A model generated the notes under the pieces. That model ran no database searches and was not told the origin of the DNA. It was given only the letters and a program-made list of their open reading frames with translations. Shown here in pieces: positions 36,284-47,155 of a stretch of DNA of 64,000 bases; the stretch's first letter is position 1; the number at the start of each line of letters is the position of its first letter. The translations under genes were made by a program, and so were the position numbers. The DNA comes from an uncultured Maribacter sp. (GTDB taxonomy: Bacteria; Bacteroidota; Bacteroidia; Flavobacteriales; Flavobacteriaceae): the NCBI RefSeq assembly GCF_947500985.1, contig NZ_CANMTX010000005.1, positions 186,001-250,000 on the forward strand. The letters are read 5' to 3'.

Positions 36284-37459
36284 ATGAAAGAAGTCGTTAT
36301 CGTATCAGCCGTAAGAACTCCAATAGGAAGTTTTATGGGCGGATTATCAACAGTTCCAGCTCCGAAACTAGGAGCAATTGCTATTGAAGGCGCATTAAAA
36401 AAAATCAACCTTTCACCTACATTAGTAGATGAAGTAATAATGGGCAATGTAGTACAAGCTGGCACAGGTCAAGCACCTGCAAGACAAGCTGCTATATTTG
36501 CCGGTATTCCTAACACCGTACCTTGTACAACCATAAATAAAGTTTGTGCCTCTGGTATGAAAGCGGTAATGCAAGGTGCACAAGCTATTGCGTTAGGTGA
36601 TGCAGATGTTGTTGTTGCAGGTGGAATGGAAAATATGAGCCTAATTCCTCATTATGTTCATTTGAGAACAGGTACCAAATTTGGACCTACCACTTTGATA
36701 GATGGTATGCAAAAAGACGGTTTAGTTGATGCATATGATGAAAACGCCATGGGTGTTTGTGCTGATGCATGTGCTACTGAATATGAATTTAGCAGAGAAG
36801 ATCAAGATGCCTATGCTATTCAGTCTTACAAGAGATCTGCCGATGCTTGGGAAAATGGAAAATTTGACAACGAGGTTATTCCTTTAGCAGTACCTCAAAG
36901 ACGTGGAGAACCTAAAATGGTTACCAAAGATGAAGAATTCAGTAATGTATTTATTGATAAGATTCCAAATTTAAGACCTGCATTTTCAAAAGACGGAACA
37001 GTTACCGCTGCAAATGCCTCAACTATTAACGACGGTGCTGCGGCATTAGTTTTAATGAGTAGAGAAAAGGCAGAAGAGCTAAACCTAAAACCATTAGCCG
37101 TTATAAAAAGTTATGCTGATGCAGCTCATGAACCTGAATGGTTTACTACAGCCCCAGCAAAAGCATTACCGAAGGCTCTAGCAAAATCTAATTTAAAATT
37201 GGAAGAAATTGATTTCTTCGAATTTAACGAGGCATTTTCTGTAGTTGGTCTTGCCAATATGAAAATATTAGGTCTAGATGACAAAAATGTTAATGTAAAT
37301 GGTGGTGCTGTTTCTTTAGGACACCCTTTAGGATGTTCTGGCGCACGTATTTTAATAACATTACTAAACGTATTGGAGCAAAATGATGCTAAACTTGGCG
37401 CAGCTGCAATTTGTAATGGTGGCGGTGGTGCTTCAGCAATAATTATTGAAAAGGTTTAA
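36284..37459 (+). CDS. Acetyl-CoA C-acetyltransferase (thiolase)
   Basis: A 391-residue type II thiolase. The N-terminal MKEVVIVSAVRTPIGSF is the family start, so I choose ATG 36284 over an upstream in-frame ATG at 36239. The acyl-accepting Cys lies in INKVCASGMKA, the second active region is NGGAVSLGHPLGCSGAR, and the last is CNGGGGASA. It condenses two acetyl-CoA or cleaves acetoacetyl-CoA. The NlpC/P60 gene starts 16 bp after its stop. Confidence 0.95.
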   Translation: MKEVVIVSAVRTPIGSFMGGLSTVPAPKLGAIAIEGALKKINLSPTLVDEVIMGNVVQAGTGQAPARQAAIFAGIPNTVPCTTINKVCASGMKAVMQGAQAIALGDADVVVAGGMENMSLIPHYVHLRTGTKFGPTTLIDGMQKDGLVDAYDENAMGVCADACATEYEFSREDQDAYAIQSYKRSADAWENGKFDNEVIPLAVPQRRGEPKMVTKDEEFSNVFIDKIPNLRPAFSKDGTVTAANASTINDGAAALVLMSREKAEELNLKPLAVIKSYADAAHEPEWFTTAPAKALPKALAKSNLKLEEIDFFEFNEAFSVVGLANMKILGLDDKNVNVNGGAVSLGHPLGCSGARILITLLNVLEQNDAKLGAAAICNGGGGASAIIIEKV

Positions 37460-37475
37460 GTGGATAAAAAATTGC

Positions 37476-38219
37476 ATGCAATACGGTATTTGTCAGTTAA
37501 GCATTATTCCTGTAAGAAGTACGCCAGCTGAATTAGTTACACAACTTCTATTTGGGGAGCACTTTAAAATTTTGGAATGCCGAAAAAATTGGTCTAGAAT
37601 AAAAACCATTTTCGATAAGTGTGAAGGCTGGATAATGAATAGCCAGCTGTTTTTTATACCTGAGGATGAGTTTAATGACATTCAGGCACATAAAAATAAG
37701 AGCTATGTTACTGAGTTAATATCATATGTTGAAGATGCCAATCAAATACTTACCCCTATTCTTATAGGGTCTTGTATTACCAACACTCCGTCGCTGTCGG
37801 TTAATTTTGAAGGCAAACTTTTAAGTGAGCCACAACCTAAAGAGAATTTAGTTAAAACTTCATTGCTCTATTTAAATTCTCCGGAATTGAAAGGAGGAAA
37901 ATCAACTTTTGGCATCGATAATGCCGGATTCGTTCAAATGGTATATAAAATTAATGGATATAGCATTTTACGATCTGCACAAGAACAATCTACACAGGGT
38001 ACAGCCCTAAGTTTTTTAGAAGAAAGTGAGACTGGCGATTTAGCCTTTTTTGACAATGCCAATGGCGAAATTAATCATGTTGGCATTATTATAGAAAATA
38101 ACTATGTTATTCATGTAAACGGAAAAGTTAGGGTTGACCGCTTAGACCACACAGGAATTTTCAATAATGACATTAGAATATACACACATCAGTTACGAGT
38201 CATTAAAAAAATAGTATAA
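37476..38219 (+). CDS. NlpC/P60-like SH3-peptidase protein lacking the catalytic cysteine
   Basis: A 247-residue two-part protein: bacterial SH3-like N-terminal half (about 1-65), then an NlpC/P60 fold. In this family the nucleophile is Cys in GIDCSGF. Here the matching stretch reads GIDNAGF, with Asn149 (codon AAT, 37920-37922). The two catalytic-region histidines, His201 (NHVGIII) and His213 (VIHVNGK), are kept. So peptidoglycan endopeptidase activity by the usual mechanism is not expected, although the fold seems intact and may still bind peptide stems. No signal peptide is seen with this start. ATG 37476 is chosen because the earlier in-frame TTG overlaps the thiolase gene. Confidence 0.82.
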   Translation: MQYGICQLSIIPVRSTPAELVTQLLFGEHFKILECRKNWSRIKTIFDKCEGWIMNSQLFFIPEDEFNDIQAHKNKSYVTELISYVEDANQILTPILIGSCITNTPSLSVNFEGKLLSEPQPKENLVKTSLLYLNSPELKGGKSTFGIDNAGFVQMVYKINGYSILRSAQEQSTQGTALSFLEESETGDLAFFDNANGEINHVGIIIENNYVIHVNGKVRVDRLDHTGIFNNDIRIYTHQLRVIKKIV

Positions 38220-38220
38220 A

Positions 38221-38245
38221 AAAAGGCCCTTAATAAGGGCCTTTT
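38221..38245. terminator. Bidirectional terminator
   Basis: AAAAGGCCCTT / AAGGGCCTTTT stem (11 bp, loop AAT) flanked by A and T runs between the convergent NlpC/P60 and TPR genes. Confidence 0.9.
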
Positions 38246-38266
38246 ATTTTATTGTTAGGTTTGTAA

Positions 38267-39529
38267 TTACTCACCTAACATCTTCTTCATTTTCGTAAAG
38301 TTTTCAGTATCACCCATTGCTCCATAGATATTCTTAAGCTGAGTCATTATATTTTCACTTTCAGGATTGTTTTTCAACGCATCTTCTAAAACATCAGCAC
38401 CTTGCTTGAACAAACCATCTTTCTTCTCTTTAAGCTCATCATATTTTGCAATATCAGCTCTAGAGTTACCTAATGAATTCATTTCATCGATTAATGCATT
38501 ACCTTCATTAACATATGTCGTAGAAAGATTTAAATATGCATTAGTATACTTAGGATCAATTTCAATAGCTTTTTTATAAGATACTCGTGCATCTGCATAA
38601 TTATCTTGCTCCATGCTTATTACACCAACATTATAATGTAAATCAGGATTATCTGGAGCCAAAGCGATCGCTTGAGCCATTAATTCTTTAAACTTATCCT
38701 TATTTCCTTGCTTGAAATATAAGTTTGCTTCATTTAGAATAAGATTTACATCTTCTGGATCATTTTTTCTAGCCGCCTCATAAGCCTCTAAAGCTTTTTC
38801 ATCTTGACCTAATTGCGTATAGATCAATGCTGTATTCTTAACAATCTCAGCTTTTTTAGATGGCGTTTTCTCATCTACCGGGTTTGAATACGTACCTGAT
38901 TTTACCATAAGATCACGTTGAACCTTATCCATTTCTTCAACCTCACCAGAAGCTGCATTAGTAGCTTTGTACACTACCGCACTACCATCATAACCTACCA
39001 CTTGTAGTTTATCATAGTAATCTAAAGCCATTTCATAATGACCACCGTTTACAGCACTACCTGCTGCGTAGTATAAATAAGAAGTATCTTTTGGACTAAG
39101 CGTATAGCTCATATACAACTTTTCAGCAGCTTCTTTAAACTTACTATTACTATTATCACTAACAGCAGAGTTTACAAGGTCAGCCGTTAAAGATGCCATG
39201 TATTGGTTTGTTTCAGCAGTATATTTTTGCTTACCAGAAGCTTCTTCTAATTCTATAACCTTTTTGAAAGAAGTTGCAGATTTTTCAAATGCATCATTAT
39301 TTCCTTTTTTAGCCAAATCGCTATAAATTTTACCTCTAGTGAAATAATATTGTGCTTGCGTCTTCTCATCTGCAGCTGCAATAGTTCCAGATGCAGCCTC
39401 AAGAGCAGTTTGCGCCGTTGCGGCATCACCTGACTTTAAAGCCTTTTCAGCAGCTTTTATTTCATTTTTTTGAGCAAAACCAATCATTGTAAATGATAGG
39501 GCCGCTACAAGTAATAATCTATTTTTCAT
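38267..39529 (-). CDS. Exported TPR-repeat protein
   Basis: A 420-residue protein with a signal peptide (about 1-19, ending GFA-QK). Tetratricopeptide repeats follow: GDAATAQTALEAA near the start, LIYTQLGQDEKALEAYEAARKNDPEDV, DNPDLHYNVGVISMEQDNYADARVSYKKAIEIDPKYTNAYLNLS and further helices. It probably acts as a periplasmic scaffold. No enzyme domain is seen. It is followed (upstream in transcription) by gyrA on the same strand with a 39-bp gap, so the two may be cotranscribed, as is common in Flavobacteriia. Confidence 0.88.
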   Translation of the reverse strand: MKNRLLLVAALSFTMIGFAQKNEIKAAEKALKSGDAATAQTALEAASGTIAAADEKTQAQYYFTRGKIYSDLAKKGNNDAFEKSATSFKKVIELEEASGKQKYTAETNQYMASLTADLVNSAVSDNSNSKFKEAAEKLYMSYTLSPKDTSYLYYAAGSAVNGGHYEMALDYYDKLQVVGYDGSAVVYKATNAASGEVEEMDKVQRDLMVKSGTYSNPVDEKTPSKKAEIVKNTALIYTQLGQDEKALEAYEAARKNDPEDVNLILNEANLYFKQGNKDKFKELMAQAIALAPDNPDLHYNVGVISMEQDNYADARVSYKKAIEIDPKYTNAYLNLSTTYVNEGNALIDEMNSLGNSRADIAKYDELKEKKDGLFKQGADVLEDALKNNPESENIMTQLKNIYGAMGDTENFTKMKKMLGE

Positions 39530-39568
39530 CTTTAATATATTAATTATTAGTGTTTAATTTTTTGATAC

Positions 39569-42127
39569 TTAATCTTCAGTTTCAGAATTATCAGTCCCTG
39601 TACCTTCTTCGGGTTCAGAATTATCAATCTCCGTGCCATTATCGACATCTACCTCAATATCAAGTATTTCTGCTTCTTCTAAATCATCTTCATCCTTCAT
39701 CACTTTTGCAACTGCTGCAATAGAGTCATTACCTTTAATATTTATCAATCTAACACCTTGTGTTGCCCTACCCATTACACGTAAATCTTCTACGCTCATT
39801 CGTATTGCAATTCCAGATTTATTGATAATCATTAAATCATCAGAATCAGTAACGTTTTTAATAGCTACAAGTCCACCAGTTTTATCTGTTACACTAATAG
39901 TCTTAACTCCTTTACCACCTCTATTGGTAACTCTGTAATCTTCAATGCTTGAACGTTTTCCATAACCTTTTTCTGAAACAACCAATATTTCATCTTCGAA
40001 ATTATGTACCGACACCATTCCAATTACCTCGTCGTCATCATTCGCCAAAGTGATACCACGAACACCAGAAGCATTTCTACCCATTGGTCTCGTCTTACTC
40101 TCTTCAAAACGAATGGCCTTACCAGATTTAAGTCCTAAGAAAATCTCACTTGAACCAGTAGTTAATTTAGCTTCAAGCAATTCATCACCATCACGAACGG
40201 TAATGGCATTTATACCATTTTGACGTGGTCTAGAGTATTGCTCTAAAGATGTTTTCTTAACAACACCTTTCTTAGTTGCCATAATAACATAATGCGCATT
40301 GATATACTCTTCATCTTTTAAATCTTGCGTACAAATGAATGCTTTTACACTATCTCCTTGTTCAATATTTATAAGATTCTGTATTGCCCTACCTTTAGAT
40401 GTTCTACTTCCTTCCGGTATTTCAAATACACGCATCCAGAAACATTTTCCTTTTTGTGTAAAGAACAACATATATTGATGGTTGGTACCAACGAACAAAT
40501 GCTCTAAGAAATCTTCATTTCTTGTAGATGATGCTTTTTGACCAACACCACCTCTATTTTGTGTCTTGTATTCTGTTAACGGAGTTCTTTTAATATAACC
40601 GGCATGAGATATTGTAATAACAACCTGCTCATCTGGTATCATATCTTCCATACTAAGATCACCACCTGCAATATTAATTACAGATCTTCTTTCATCTCCG
40701 TACTTACCTTTAATTTCAAGAAGCTCATCTTTAATAATAGACATTCTACGTTCTTTCTTATCAAGAATATCTTTAAGATCTGCAATAAGAAGCATAATTT
40801 CATCATACTCGGTCCTTAGCTTATCTTGCTCCAGACCAGTAAGTTGACGAAGTCTCATTTCTACAATTGCCTTCGCTTGAATTTCACTTAATTTGAAACG
40901 TTCAATTAAGTTTGCTCTTGCTTCATCAGCATTATTAGAAGCTCTTATTATAGCAATTACCTCATCAATATTATCAGAAGCAATAATTAAACCTTCTAAT
41001 ATGTGAGCGCGATCTTCTGCCTTCTTTAATTCAAACTGTGTACGTCTAACTACAACTTCATGTCTATGCTCAACGAAATAGTGAATCATTTCCTTCACAT
41101 TCAATAACTGAGGCCTTCCATTCACCAAGGCAATGTTATTAACACTAAATGAAGTTTGTAATGCCGTATACTTGAACAGCATATTTAAAACGATATTAGG
41201 AATTGCATCTCTTTTTAAGATATACACGATACGCATACCGTTACGGTCAGATTCATCTCTAATATTGGATATACCCTCCAATTTTTTGTCGTTAACAAGA
41301 TCAGCAGTTTTCTTGATCATATCGGCCTTGTTGACCTGATAAGGTATTTCCGTAACAACAATACATTCACGACCCTGAACTTCTTCAAAAGTTGCTTTAG
41401 CACGCATTTTTACACGCCCTCTTCCTGTATGAAAAGCTTCTTTTACACCATCATAGCCGTAAATAATACCTCCCGTTGGAAAATCTGGCGCTTTAATATG
41501 CGTAATCAACTCATCTATTTCAATATCATTATTGTCTATATACGCAACAGTACCATCAATGACTTCCGCTAGGTTATGTGGAGGCATATTGGTAGCCATA
41601 CCTACAGCAATACCAGATGCTCCATTAACTAATAAAGCAGGAACTCTAGTAGGTAGAACAGTTGGTTCTTTCAAAGAATCATCAAAATTCAATTGATAAT
41701 CTACAGTTTCCTTTTCAATATCGATAAGCATATCATCTGCAATCTTACGCATACGGGCTTCCGTATAACGCATTGCTGCAGGGCTATCACCATCAACAGA
41801 ACCAAAGTTACCTTGTCCATCTACAAGCATATATCGTAGACTCCATTCTTGTGCCATACGAACCATGGCATCATATACAGAAGTATCACCATGCGGGTGA
41901 TACTTACCAAGAACCTCACCCACAATACGGGCAGATTTTTTATGCGAGCTATTACTTCTAACCCCTAATTCATGCATTCCAAAAAGAACTCTTCTGTGCA
42001 CGGGTTTTAATCCGTCCCTGACATCTGGCAGGGCTCGTGACACAATGACCGACATTGAATAATCAATGTAAGCAGATTTCATTTCGTCTTCAATGTTAAT
42101 GGGAATCAATTTTTCACCGTCAGCCAT
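39569..42127 (-). CDS. gyrA: DNA gyrase subunit A
   Basis: An 852-residue GyrA. The N-terminal [39 protein letters not shown] is typical. The quinolone-resistance region reads [10 protein letters not shown], so the position equivalent to E. coli Ser83 is Thr. The catalytic Tyr lies in MRYTEARM. C-terminal beta-pinwheel blades carry NRGGVG (GyrA-box-like) and NRGGKG. The last 35 residues are acidic with a partial internal repeat ([10 protein letters not shown] and [10 protein letters not shown]). It introduces negative supercoils together with GyrB. Confidence 0.97.
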   Translation of the reverse strand: MADGEKLIPINIEDEMKSAYIDYSMSVIVSRALPDVRDGLKPVHRRVLFGMHELGVRSNSSHKKSARIVGEVLGKYHPHGDTSVYDAMVRMAQEWSLRYMLVDGQGNFGSVDGDSPAAMRYTEARMRKIADDMLIDIEKETVDYQLNFDDSLKEPTVLPTRVPALLVNGASGIAVGMATNMPPHNLAEVIDGTVAYIDNNDIEIDELITHIKAPDFPTGGIIYGYDGVKEAFHTGRGRVKMRAKATFEEVQGRECIVVTEIPYQVNKADMIKKTADLVNDKKLEGISNIRDESDRNGMRIVYILKRDAIPNIVLNMLFKYTALQTSFSVNNIALVNGRPQLLNVKEMIHYFVEHRHEVVVRRTQFELKKAEDRAHILEGLIIASDNIDEVIAIIRASNNADEARANLIERFKLSEIQAKAIVEMRLRQLTGLEQDKLRTEYDEIMLLIADLKDILDKKERRMSIIKDELLEIKGKYGDERRSVINIAGGDLSMEDMIPDEQVVITISHAGYIKRTPLTEYKTQNRGGVGQKASSTRNEDFLEHLFVGTNHQYMLFFTQKGKCFWMRVFEIPEGSRTSKGRAIQNLINIEQGDSVKAFICTQDLKDEEYINAHYVIMATKKGVVKKTSLEQYSRPRQNGINAITVRDGDELLEAKLTTGSSEIFLGLKSGKAIRFEESKTRPMGRNASGVRGITLANDDDEVIGMVSVHNFEDEILVVSEKGYGKRSSIEDYRVTNRGGKGVKTISVTDKTGGLVAIKNVTDSDDLMIINKSGIAIRMSVEDLRVMGRATQGVRLINIKGNDSIAAVAKVMKDEDDLEEAEILDIEVDVDNGTEIDNSEPEEGTGTDNSETED

Positions 42128-42386
42128 CTTAAAATCTTATGTTTTTTAATTAGTAAAAAAGCATGCCAATATACTTAAATCCTAAGCGTTTAAAGACTAA
42201 GTCGTTTTAATTATATCAAATTTTATTAACACATGCCCAAGAAATGTTAATTTTCATTATATACGGTCATTTTCATGCTCAGAGTCGCACATTTAATGGG
42301 TTTTACAATAACTTTAACGATTATAGGTACGGTATTTGCCATTGATTGAATGAGATTTAGTAATTTTATAGAAGATAATATAGTAT

Positions 42387-44939
42387 ATGGATGATAATTT
42401 TTCCCCAAGAGTAAAGGATGTAATTGCTTATAGCAAGGAGGAAGCATTGCGACTTGGTCACGATTTTATCGGTACCGAGCACCTCATGCTAGGGCTTCTT
42501 AGAGATGGAAACGGGAAGGCTATAAGCATTTTAGATGCTTTAGAAGTTGACCTGGAACACCTACGTAGAAAAGTAGAAATACTTAGCCCTTCTAACCCTA
42601 ACGCTAGTGGCGTACAAAAAGATAAAAAGAACTTGCACTTAACAAGGCAAGCTGAACGTGCATTGAAAACTACTTTTTTAGAAGCTAAACTTTTTCAAAG
42701 TTCTTCTATCAATACTGCACACCTTTTACTTTGTATCCTTAGAAATGAAAATGACCCTACTACGAAGCTTTTACATAAATTAAAAGTTGATTATGATGGC
42801 GTCAAGGAACAGTTTAAATTTATGATTACAAGCGACGACGATATAGTAGACGGCCCAACGGCCGAATCTTTCCCTAGTGATTCTGAAGACACAAACGAAG
42901 GCAAGGAAAGCACTTTTGGTGCTGCTTCTAGCCAGAAGGGTACAAAAAAATCTAAAACTCCGGTATTAGATAATTTTGGTAGGGACCTTACCCAAATGGC
43001 AGAAGAAAATAAACTAGACCCTGTTGTTGGTAGAGAAAAAGAAATAGAAAGGGTTTCTCAGATTCTTAGTAGAAGAAAAAAGAACAACCCATTACTTATA
43101 GGTGAGCCAGGTGTTGGTAAAAGTGCCATTGCAGAGGGTCTTGCCTTACGTATAATTGACAAAAAAGTTTCTAGAATTCTTTACAACAAAAGAGTTGTTA
43201 CTCTTGATCTTGCTTCTTTAGTTGCCGGTACAAAATACCGTGGACAGTTCGAAGAGCGAATGAAGGCAGTAATGAACGAGCTAGAAAAAAATGATGATGT
43301 CATTTTATTCATTGACGAAATTCATACCATTGTAGGTGCAGGTGGAGCTACCGGAAGTTTAGATGCTTCGAATATGTTCAAACCAGCATTAGCAAGAGGC
43401 GAAATTCAATGTATTGGTGCCACTACCCTTGATGAGTACAGACAGTATATTGAAAAAGATGGTGCTTTAGAAAGACGTTTTCAAAAAGTAATTGTTGAAC
43501 CGACTACTATTGACGAGACGATTGAAATTTTACATAACATTAAAGGTAAATACGAAGATCACCATAATGTAACCTATACTGATGAGGCTATTGAAGCTTG
43601 TGTTAAATTAACAAGTAGGTACATGACTGATCGTTTTTTACCAGACAAGGCTATTGATGCTCTTGACGAAGCTGGTTCTCGTGTACACATTGTTAATATG
43701 GACGTTCCAAAACAAATTCTTGAATTAGAAAAGAAATTGGAAGATGTGCGCGAACTTAAGAACAGCGTTGTCAAAAAGCAGAAATATGAAGAAGCTGCCA
43801 AGTTACGTGATGACGAAAAAAGTCTAGAAAAGGAACTTGCTATCGCTCAAGAGCGCTGGGAAGATGACAGTAAACTTAACAAAGAAACTGTAAGCGAAGA
43901 TAATGTTGCCGATGTTGTTTCAATGATGAGTGGAATTCCTGTAAATAGAATTGCACAAACAGAAAGTAACAAGTTAGCCGGATTACCAGAGCTTATTAAA
44001 TCGAACGTAATAGGTCAAGATGATGCGGTTGCAAAGGTTTCTAAAGCAATACAACGTAACAGAGCCGGACTAAAAGATCCTAACAAGCCAATTGGTTCGT
44101 TTATATTTTTAGGACAGACAGGTGTTGGTAAAACACAGTTGGCAAAAGTATTGGCAAAAGAACTTTTTGATTCTGAAGACGCACTTATTCGTATAGATAT
44201 GAGTGAGTATATGGAGAAGTTTGCCATCTCTAGATTAGTTGGTGCACCTCCAGGATACGTTGGTTACGAAGAAGGCGGTCAATTGACTGAAAAAGTTAGA
44301 AGAAAACCTTACTCTGTAATTCTGCTTGATGAAGTTGAGAAAGCGCATCCAGATGTATTCAATATGCTTTTACAGGTATTGGACGATGGCTTCTTAACTG
44401 ATAGTCTTGGTCGTAAAATCGATTTTAGAAATACTATTATAATAATGACTTCTAATATTGGCGCACGACAATTAAAAGACTTTGGTCAAGGTGTCGGTTT
44501 CGGTACTTCTGCCAAAAAGTCACAAGAACACTCTCATCAAAAAGGTGTTATCGAAAATGCTTTGAAAAAAGCTTTTGCTCCTGAATTCTTAAATAGAATT
44601 GATGATGTAATCGTATTTAATGCTTTAGAGAGAGAAGACATACATAAGATTATAGATATTGAATTAGCTAAGTTGTTCAAGAGAATCAAAGATATTGGTT
44701 ACCACTTGAATCTTACAGATGAAGCTAAAGACTATATCGCAGAGAAAGGCTTTGACAAACAATACGGAGCCAGACCGCTTAAAAGAGCAATTCAGAAATA
44801 CATTGAAGATGCCCTTGCGGAAGAAATAGTAAATTCGAAACTTAAAGAGGGAGATAGCATTTATATCGATCTTGATAAGAAAAGTGAAGAATTGACCATC
44901 AAAATTGAAAAAGCAGAGGAAGAATCGCCTAAAACATAG
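42387..44939 (+). CDS. clpC: ATP-dependent Clp protease ATP-binding subunit ClpC
   Basis: An 850-residue HSP100 unfoldase. The N-terminal double Clp domain (about 1-145, GTEHLMLGLLRD) is followed by a linker. AAA+ domain 1 has Walker A GEPGVGKS (239-246). The middle region includes the UVR-like KYEEAAKLRDDEKSLEKEL, which marks ClpC rather than ClpB. AAA+ domain 2 has GQTGVGKTQ and ends with ARPLKRAIQKYIED. It feeds unfolded proteins to ClpP. It is divergent from gyrA, 259 bp apart. Confidence 0.95.
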   Translation: MDDNFSPRVKDVIAYSKEEALRLGHDFIGTEHLMLGLLRDGNGKAISILDALEVDLEHLRRKVEILSPSNPNASGVQKDKKNLHLTRQAERALKTTFLEAKLFQSSSINTAHLLLCILRNENDPTTKLLHKLKVDYDGVKEQFKFMITSDDDIVDGPTAESFPSDSEDTNEGKESTFGAASSQKGTKKSKTPVLDNFGRDLTQMAEENKLDPVVGREKEIERVSQILSRRKKNNPLLIGEPGVGKSAIAEGLALRIIDKKVSRILYNKRVVTLDLASLVAGTKYRGQFEERMKAVMNELEKNDDVILFIDEIHTIVGAGGATGSLDASNMFKPALARGEIQCIGATTLDEYRQYIEKDGALERRFQKVIVEPTTIDETIEILHNIKGKYEDHHNVTYTDEAIEACVKLTSRYMTDRFLPDKAIDALDEAGSRVHIVNMDVPKQILELEKKLEDVRELKNSVVKKQKYEEAAKLRDDEKSLEKELAIAQERWEDDSKLNKETVSEDNVADVVSMMSGIPVNRIAQTESNKLAGLPELIKSNVIGQDDAVAKVSKAIQRNRAGLKDPNKPIGSFIFLGQTGVGKTQLAKVLAKELFDSEDALIRIDMSEYMEKFAISRLVGAPPGYVGYEEGGQLTEKVRRKPYSVILLDEVEKAHPDVFNMLLQVLDDGFLTDSLGRKIDFRNTIIIMTSNIGARQLKDFGQGVGFGTSAKKSQEHSHQKGVIENALKKAFAPEFLNRIDDVIVFNALEREDIHKIIDIELAKLFKRIKDIGYHLNLTDEAKDYIAEKGFDKQYGARPLKRAIQKYIEDALAEEIVNSKLKEGDSIYIDLDKKSEELTIKIEKAEEESPKT

Positions 44940-44968
44940 GTATTTATACTTTACTGGAATATAAAAAA

Positions 44969-44988
44969 GGAGCCCTGTGTAGGGCTCC
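44969..44988 (+). terminator. Terminator of clpC
   Basis: GGAGCCCT / AGGGCTCC stem with loop GTGT, then a T run. It also has an A run before the stem. Confidence 0.9.
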
Positions 44989-45146
44989 TTTTTCGTACAA
45001 TTCATTTTCAAATGTAAGAATAAAAATACACAGAATAGTAGGTATAAGCAGTATGAACGATATTTTCGCGTTTAAACTAAAAATTTACTCAGAGAAAGTA
45101 GTTCCTTATATTTTCGCTTCAGACACACTATATTAATACGAATAGA

Positions 45147-45545
45147 ATGAAGATTGGATCTACCAAAAAAAAGGTAATTGTAAGGGAATACGAATTAGAA
45201 ACAGGAAAAATTCAAGTATATGATAACTACATGGTATCCATCTTTGATGAAGGGGCCACATTAACTCTAGAAAGAGCATATCAAATTATTGGTATATCTG
45301 AAATTCACTTTAGAGACAAAAATTTTGGTTTTATAAGTCTACGCAAAAATTCATTTGCCATCGACCCTACCATTTACAATTATCTAAAACAGCTAGACAA
45401 CCTTAAAGCTTTTGCTATTGTTTCTGTCAAAGAAATAGACATGCATAACTTTAAGATTGAAAAACTGTTTTACAAAAAACCAATGAAGTTTTTCATTGAA
45501 TTTGATAATGCTTTAAAATGGGTAAAAAGAAGAGTTAACTCTTAA
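45147..45545 (+). CDS. Conserved hypothetical protein (132 aa)
   Basis: A soluble 132-residue protein with alternating strands and helices (KKKVIVREYELETGKIQVYD, then ISEIHFRDKNFGFISL, ending in EFDNALKWVKRRV). No signal peptide, membrane segment or catalytic motif is visible. The pattern is reminiscent of STAS/SpoIIAA-like folds, but I cannot support the assignment. It stands alone between clpC (own terminator) and nnr (convergent), with a shared terminator hairpin at its end. Confidence 0.75.
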   Translation: MKIGSTKKKVIVREYELETGKIQVYDNYMVSIFDEGATLTLERAYQIIGISEIHFRDKNFGFISLRKNSFAIDPTIYNYLKQLDNLKAFAIVSVKEIDMHNFKIEKLFYKKPMKFFIEFDNALKWVKRRVNS

Positions 45546-45547
45546 AA

Positions 45548-45570
45548 GAAAATCAACTTGGTTGATTTTC
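45548..45570. terminator. Terminator between hypothetical gene and nnr
   Basis: A 10-bp stem GAAAATCAAC / GTTGATTTTC with loop TTG. It overlaps the last codons of nnr on the other strand and can act in both directions. Confidence 0.7.
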
Positions 45571-47100
45571 TTCTTCTACAACAGGCTGTTCTGGCATTTT
45601 AAACAGATCTAAGTAAGCTCCAGCTAAATTATCTATTAGATGTGATGCTGTTAAGGATTGAAAACCTGTAGACTCCACTGCAATATCACCGGCTTTACCA
45701 TGCAAATAAACTCCGAAAATTGCAGCATCTAATGCAGCATAGCCTTGTGCTCGTAAGCCTGTAATCACACCTGTCAATACATCGCCACTTCCTGCAGTAG
45801 CCATACCTGGGTTACCAGTTGTGTTTACATAACCTTTTCCATTTTGCACTATAATAGTGTGCGCACCTTTAATTACTAAAATACATTTATACTTTTTCGA
45901 AAATTTCTTCACCTTAGAAAGTTTCTCGAAATCGTCTTTCCATTTTCCTATCAAACGCTCTAGTTCTTTTGGATGCGGAGTCAAAATAGAATCTTCTGGC
46001 AATTCTTTCAGAAAATCTTTATTCTTAGAAAGAATATTAAGCGCATCAGCATCAAGTACCAATGGCAGCTTATTACTTTTCAGAAAACTAGATAAAGCTT
46101 TAACGGTTGCCTCACTTGTTCCTATCCCAATACCTACTCCTATGACCGTTGGTTCTATTTCTATCTTTATATCTGTAAGTTCATTTTCATTGGCATCGGT
46201 TAAAACCATAATTTCAGGTAATGAGGTCTGCAAAATGTTATATCCTATTCTTGGAACATAAGATGTTACTAAACCGCTACCTGAATAAAGTGCAGCTTTA
46301 GACGACAGACATACTGAGCCCATTTTACCATAACTACCTCCAATAATTAAAGAATGTCCGTAAGTTCCCTTATGTCCATATTTCTCACGCGGCTTGTACA
46401 TTGTAAGTACTTCATTCTTTCCAATTAATTCATAATCGGTTTCCGTCACCCTTAAATATTCCGGATCTAACCCAATATCTAAAACTTCCCACTGTTCTAT
46501 ATACTTTCCTGTTTCAGGCAAGAAAAAAACTAGTTTCGGAGTTTGAAAACTCAACACAAAATTAGATTTTATAATTGCCTCAAAATCTTCGGGACCTTTA
46601 TCTGTAAATAATCCCGAAGGAATATCAATAGATAGAATGAAAGCTTGAGAATTATTTAAATACTGAATTACTTTTGTTACCCATGCGTCTGGTGTTCTAT
46701 TTAATCCAATTCCAAAAATTCCGTCTACAATAATATCCTCCCTACCAATTTCTGGTAGCTCATCATCACAATTCATAAAATGAGGCCAAACCTTGCGATC
46801 TTTCAGTCTATCTAAATTTATCAGAAAATCTTTTGAGCGCTTCTCACTATAATTAATAACATACACTTCTACATTATAACCATGATCCACTAGGTGTCTG
46901 GCAAGGGCAATACCATCTCCCCCATTATTACCAATACCGCAGAATAAATGTATTTTTACTGGGGCGCCTTGCATACGCAAATGCATCCAATTGAAGAGTT
47001 GTAAGGCTGCGCGTTCCATCAATTCATTGCTGCCTATTTCTTCTTTTTTTATAGAAATCTGATCTGCTTTATAAATCTGTTTTGCACTGTATAATTTCAT
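45553..47100 (-). CDS. nnr: Bifunctional NAD(P)H-hydrate epimerase / ADP-dependent dehydratase
   Basis: A 515-residue metabolite-repair enzyme. The N-terminal YjeF_N epimerase domain (about 1-215) has CGIGNNGGDGIALARHL and GIFGIGLNR. The C-terminal ribokinase-like dehydratase domain (about 225-500) has GGSYGKMGSVCLSSKAALYSG and the ADP-dependent signature NPGMATAGSGDVLTG. It restores damaged NAD(P)H hydrates. A perfect minus-strand TAnnTTTG (47177-47170) lies upstream, adjacent to the thr promoter, but with a short spacing to the nearest -33-like CAA. Confidence 0.95.
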   Translation of the reverse strand: MKLYSAKQIYKADQISIKKEEIGSNELMERAALQLFNWMHLRMQGAPVKIHLFCGIGNNGGDGIALARHLVDHGYNVEVYVINYSEKRSKDFLINLDRLKDRKVWPHFMNCDDELPEIGREDIIVDGIFGIGLNRTPDAWVTKVIQYLNNSQAFILSIDIPSGLFTDKGPEDFEAIIKSNFVLSFQTPKLVFFLPETGKYIEQWEVLDIGLDPEYLRVTETDYELIGKNEVLTMYKPREKYGHKGTYGHSLIIGGSYGKMGSVCLSSKAALYSGSGLVTSYVPRIGYNILQTSLPEIMVLTDANENELTDIKIEIEPTVIGVGIGIGTSEATVKALSSFLKSNKLPLVLDADALNILSKNKDFLKELPEDSILTPHPKELERLIGKWKDDFEKLSKVKKFSKKYKCILVIKGAHTIIVQNGKGYVNTTGNPGMATAGSGDVLTGVITGLRAQGYAALDAAIFGVYLHGKAGDIAVESTGFQSLTASHLIDNLAGAYLDLFKMPEQPVVEEENQPS

Positions 47101-47155
47101 TCTTTATTTTTTTTACATCTAAAAAGTAACGATTCCATAAAAAATTGTGGAATCA

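Noticed and set aside
39790-42127. GyrA Thr at the Ser83 position as a quinolone-resistance mutation
   Set aside because: Thr at this position is native in several bacteria, so resistance cannot be concluded from sequence alone.
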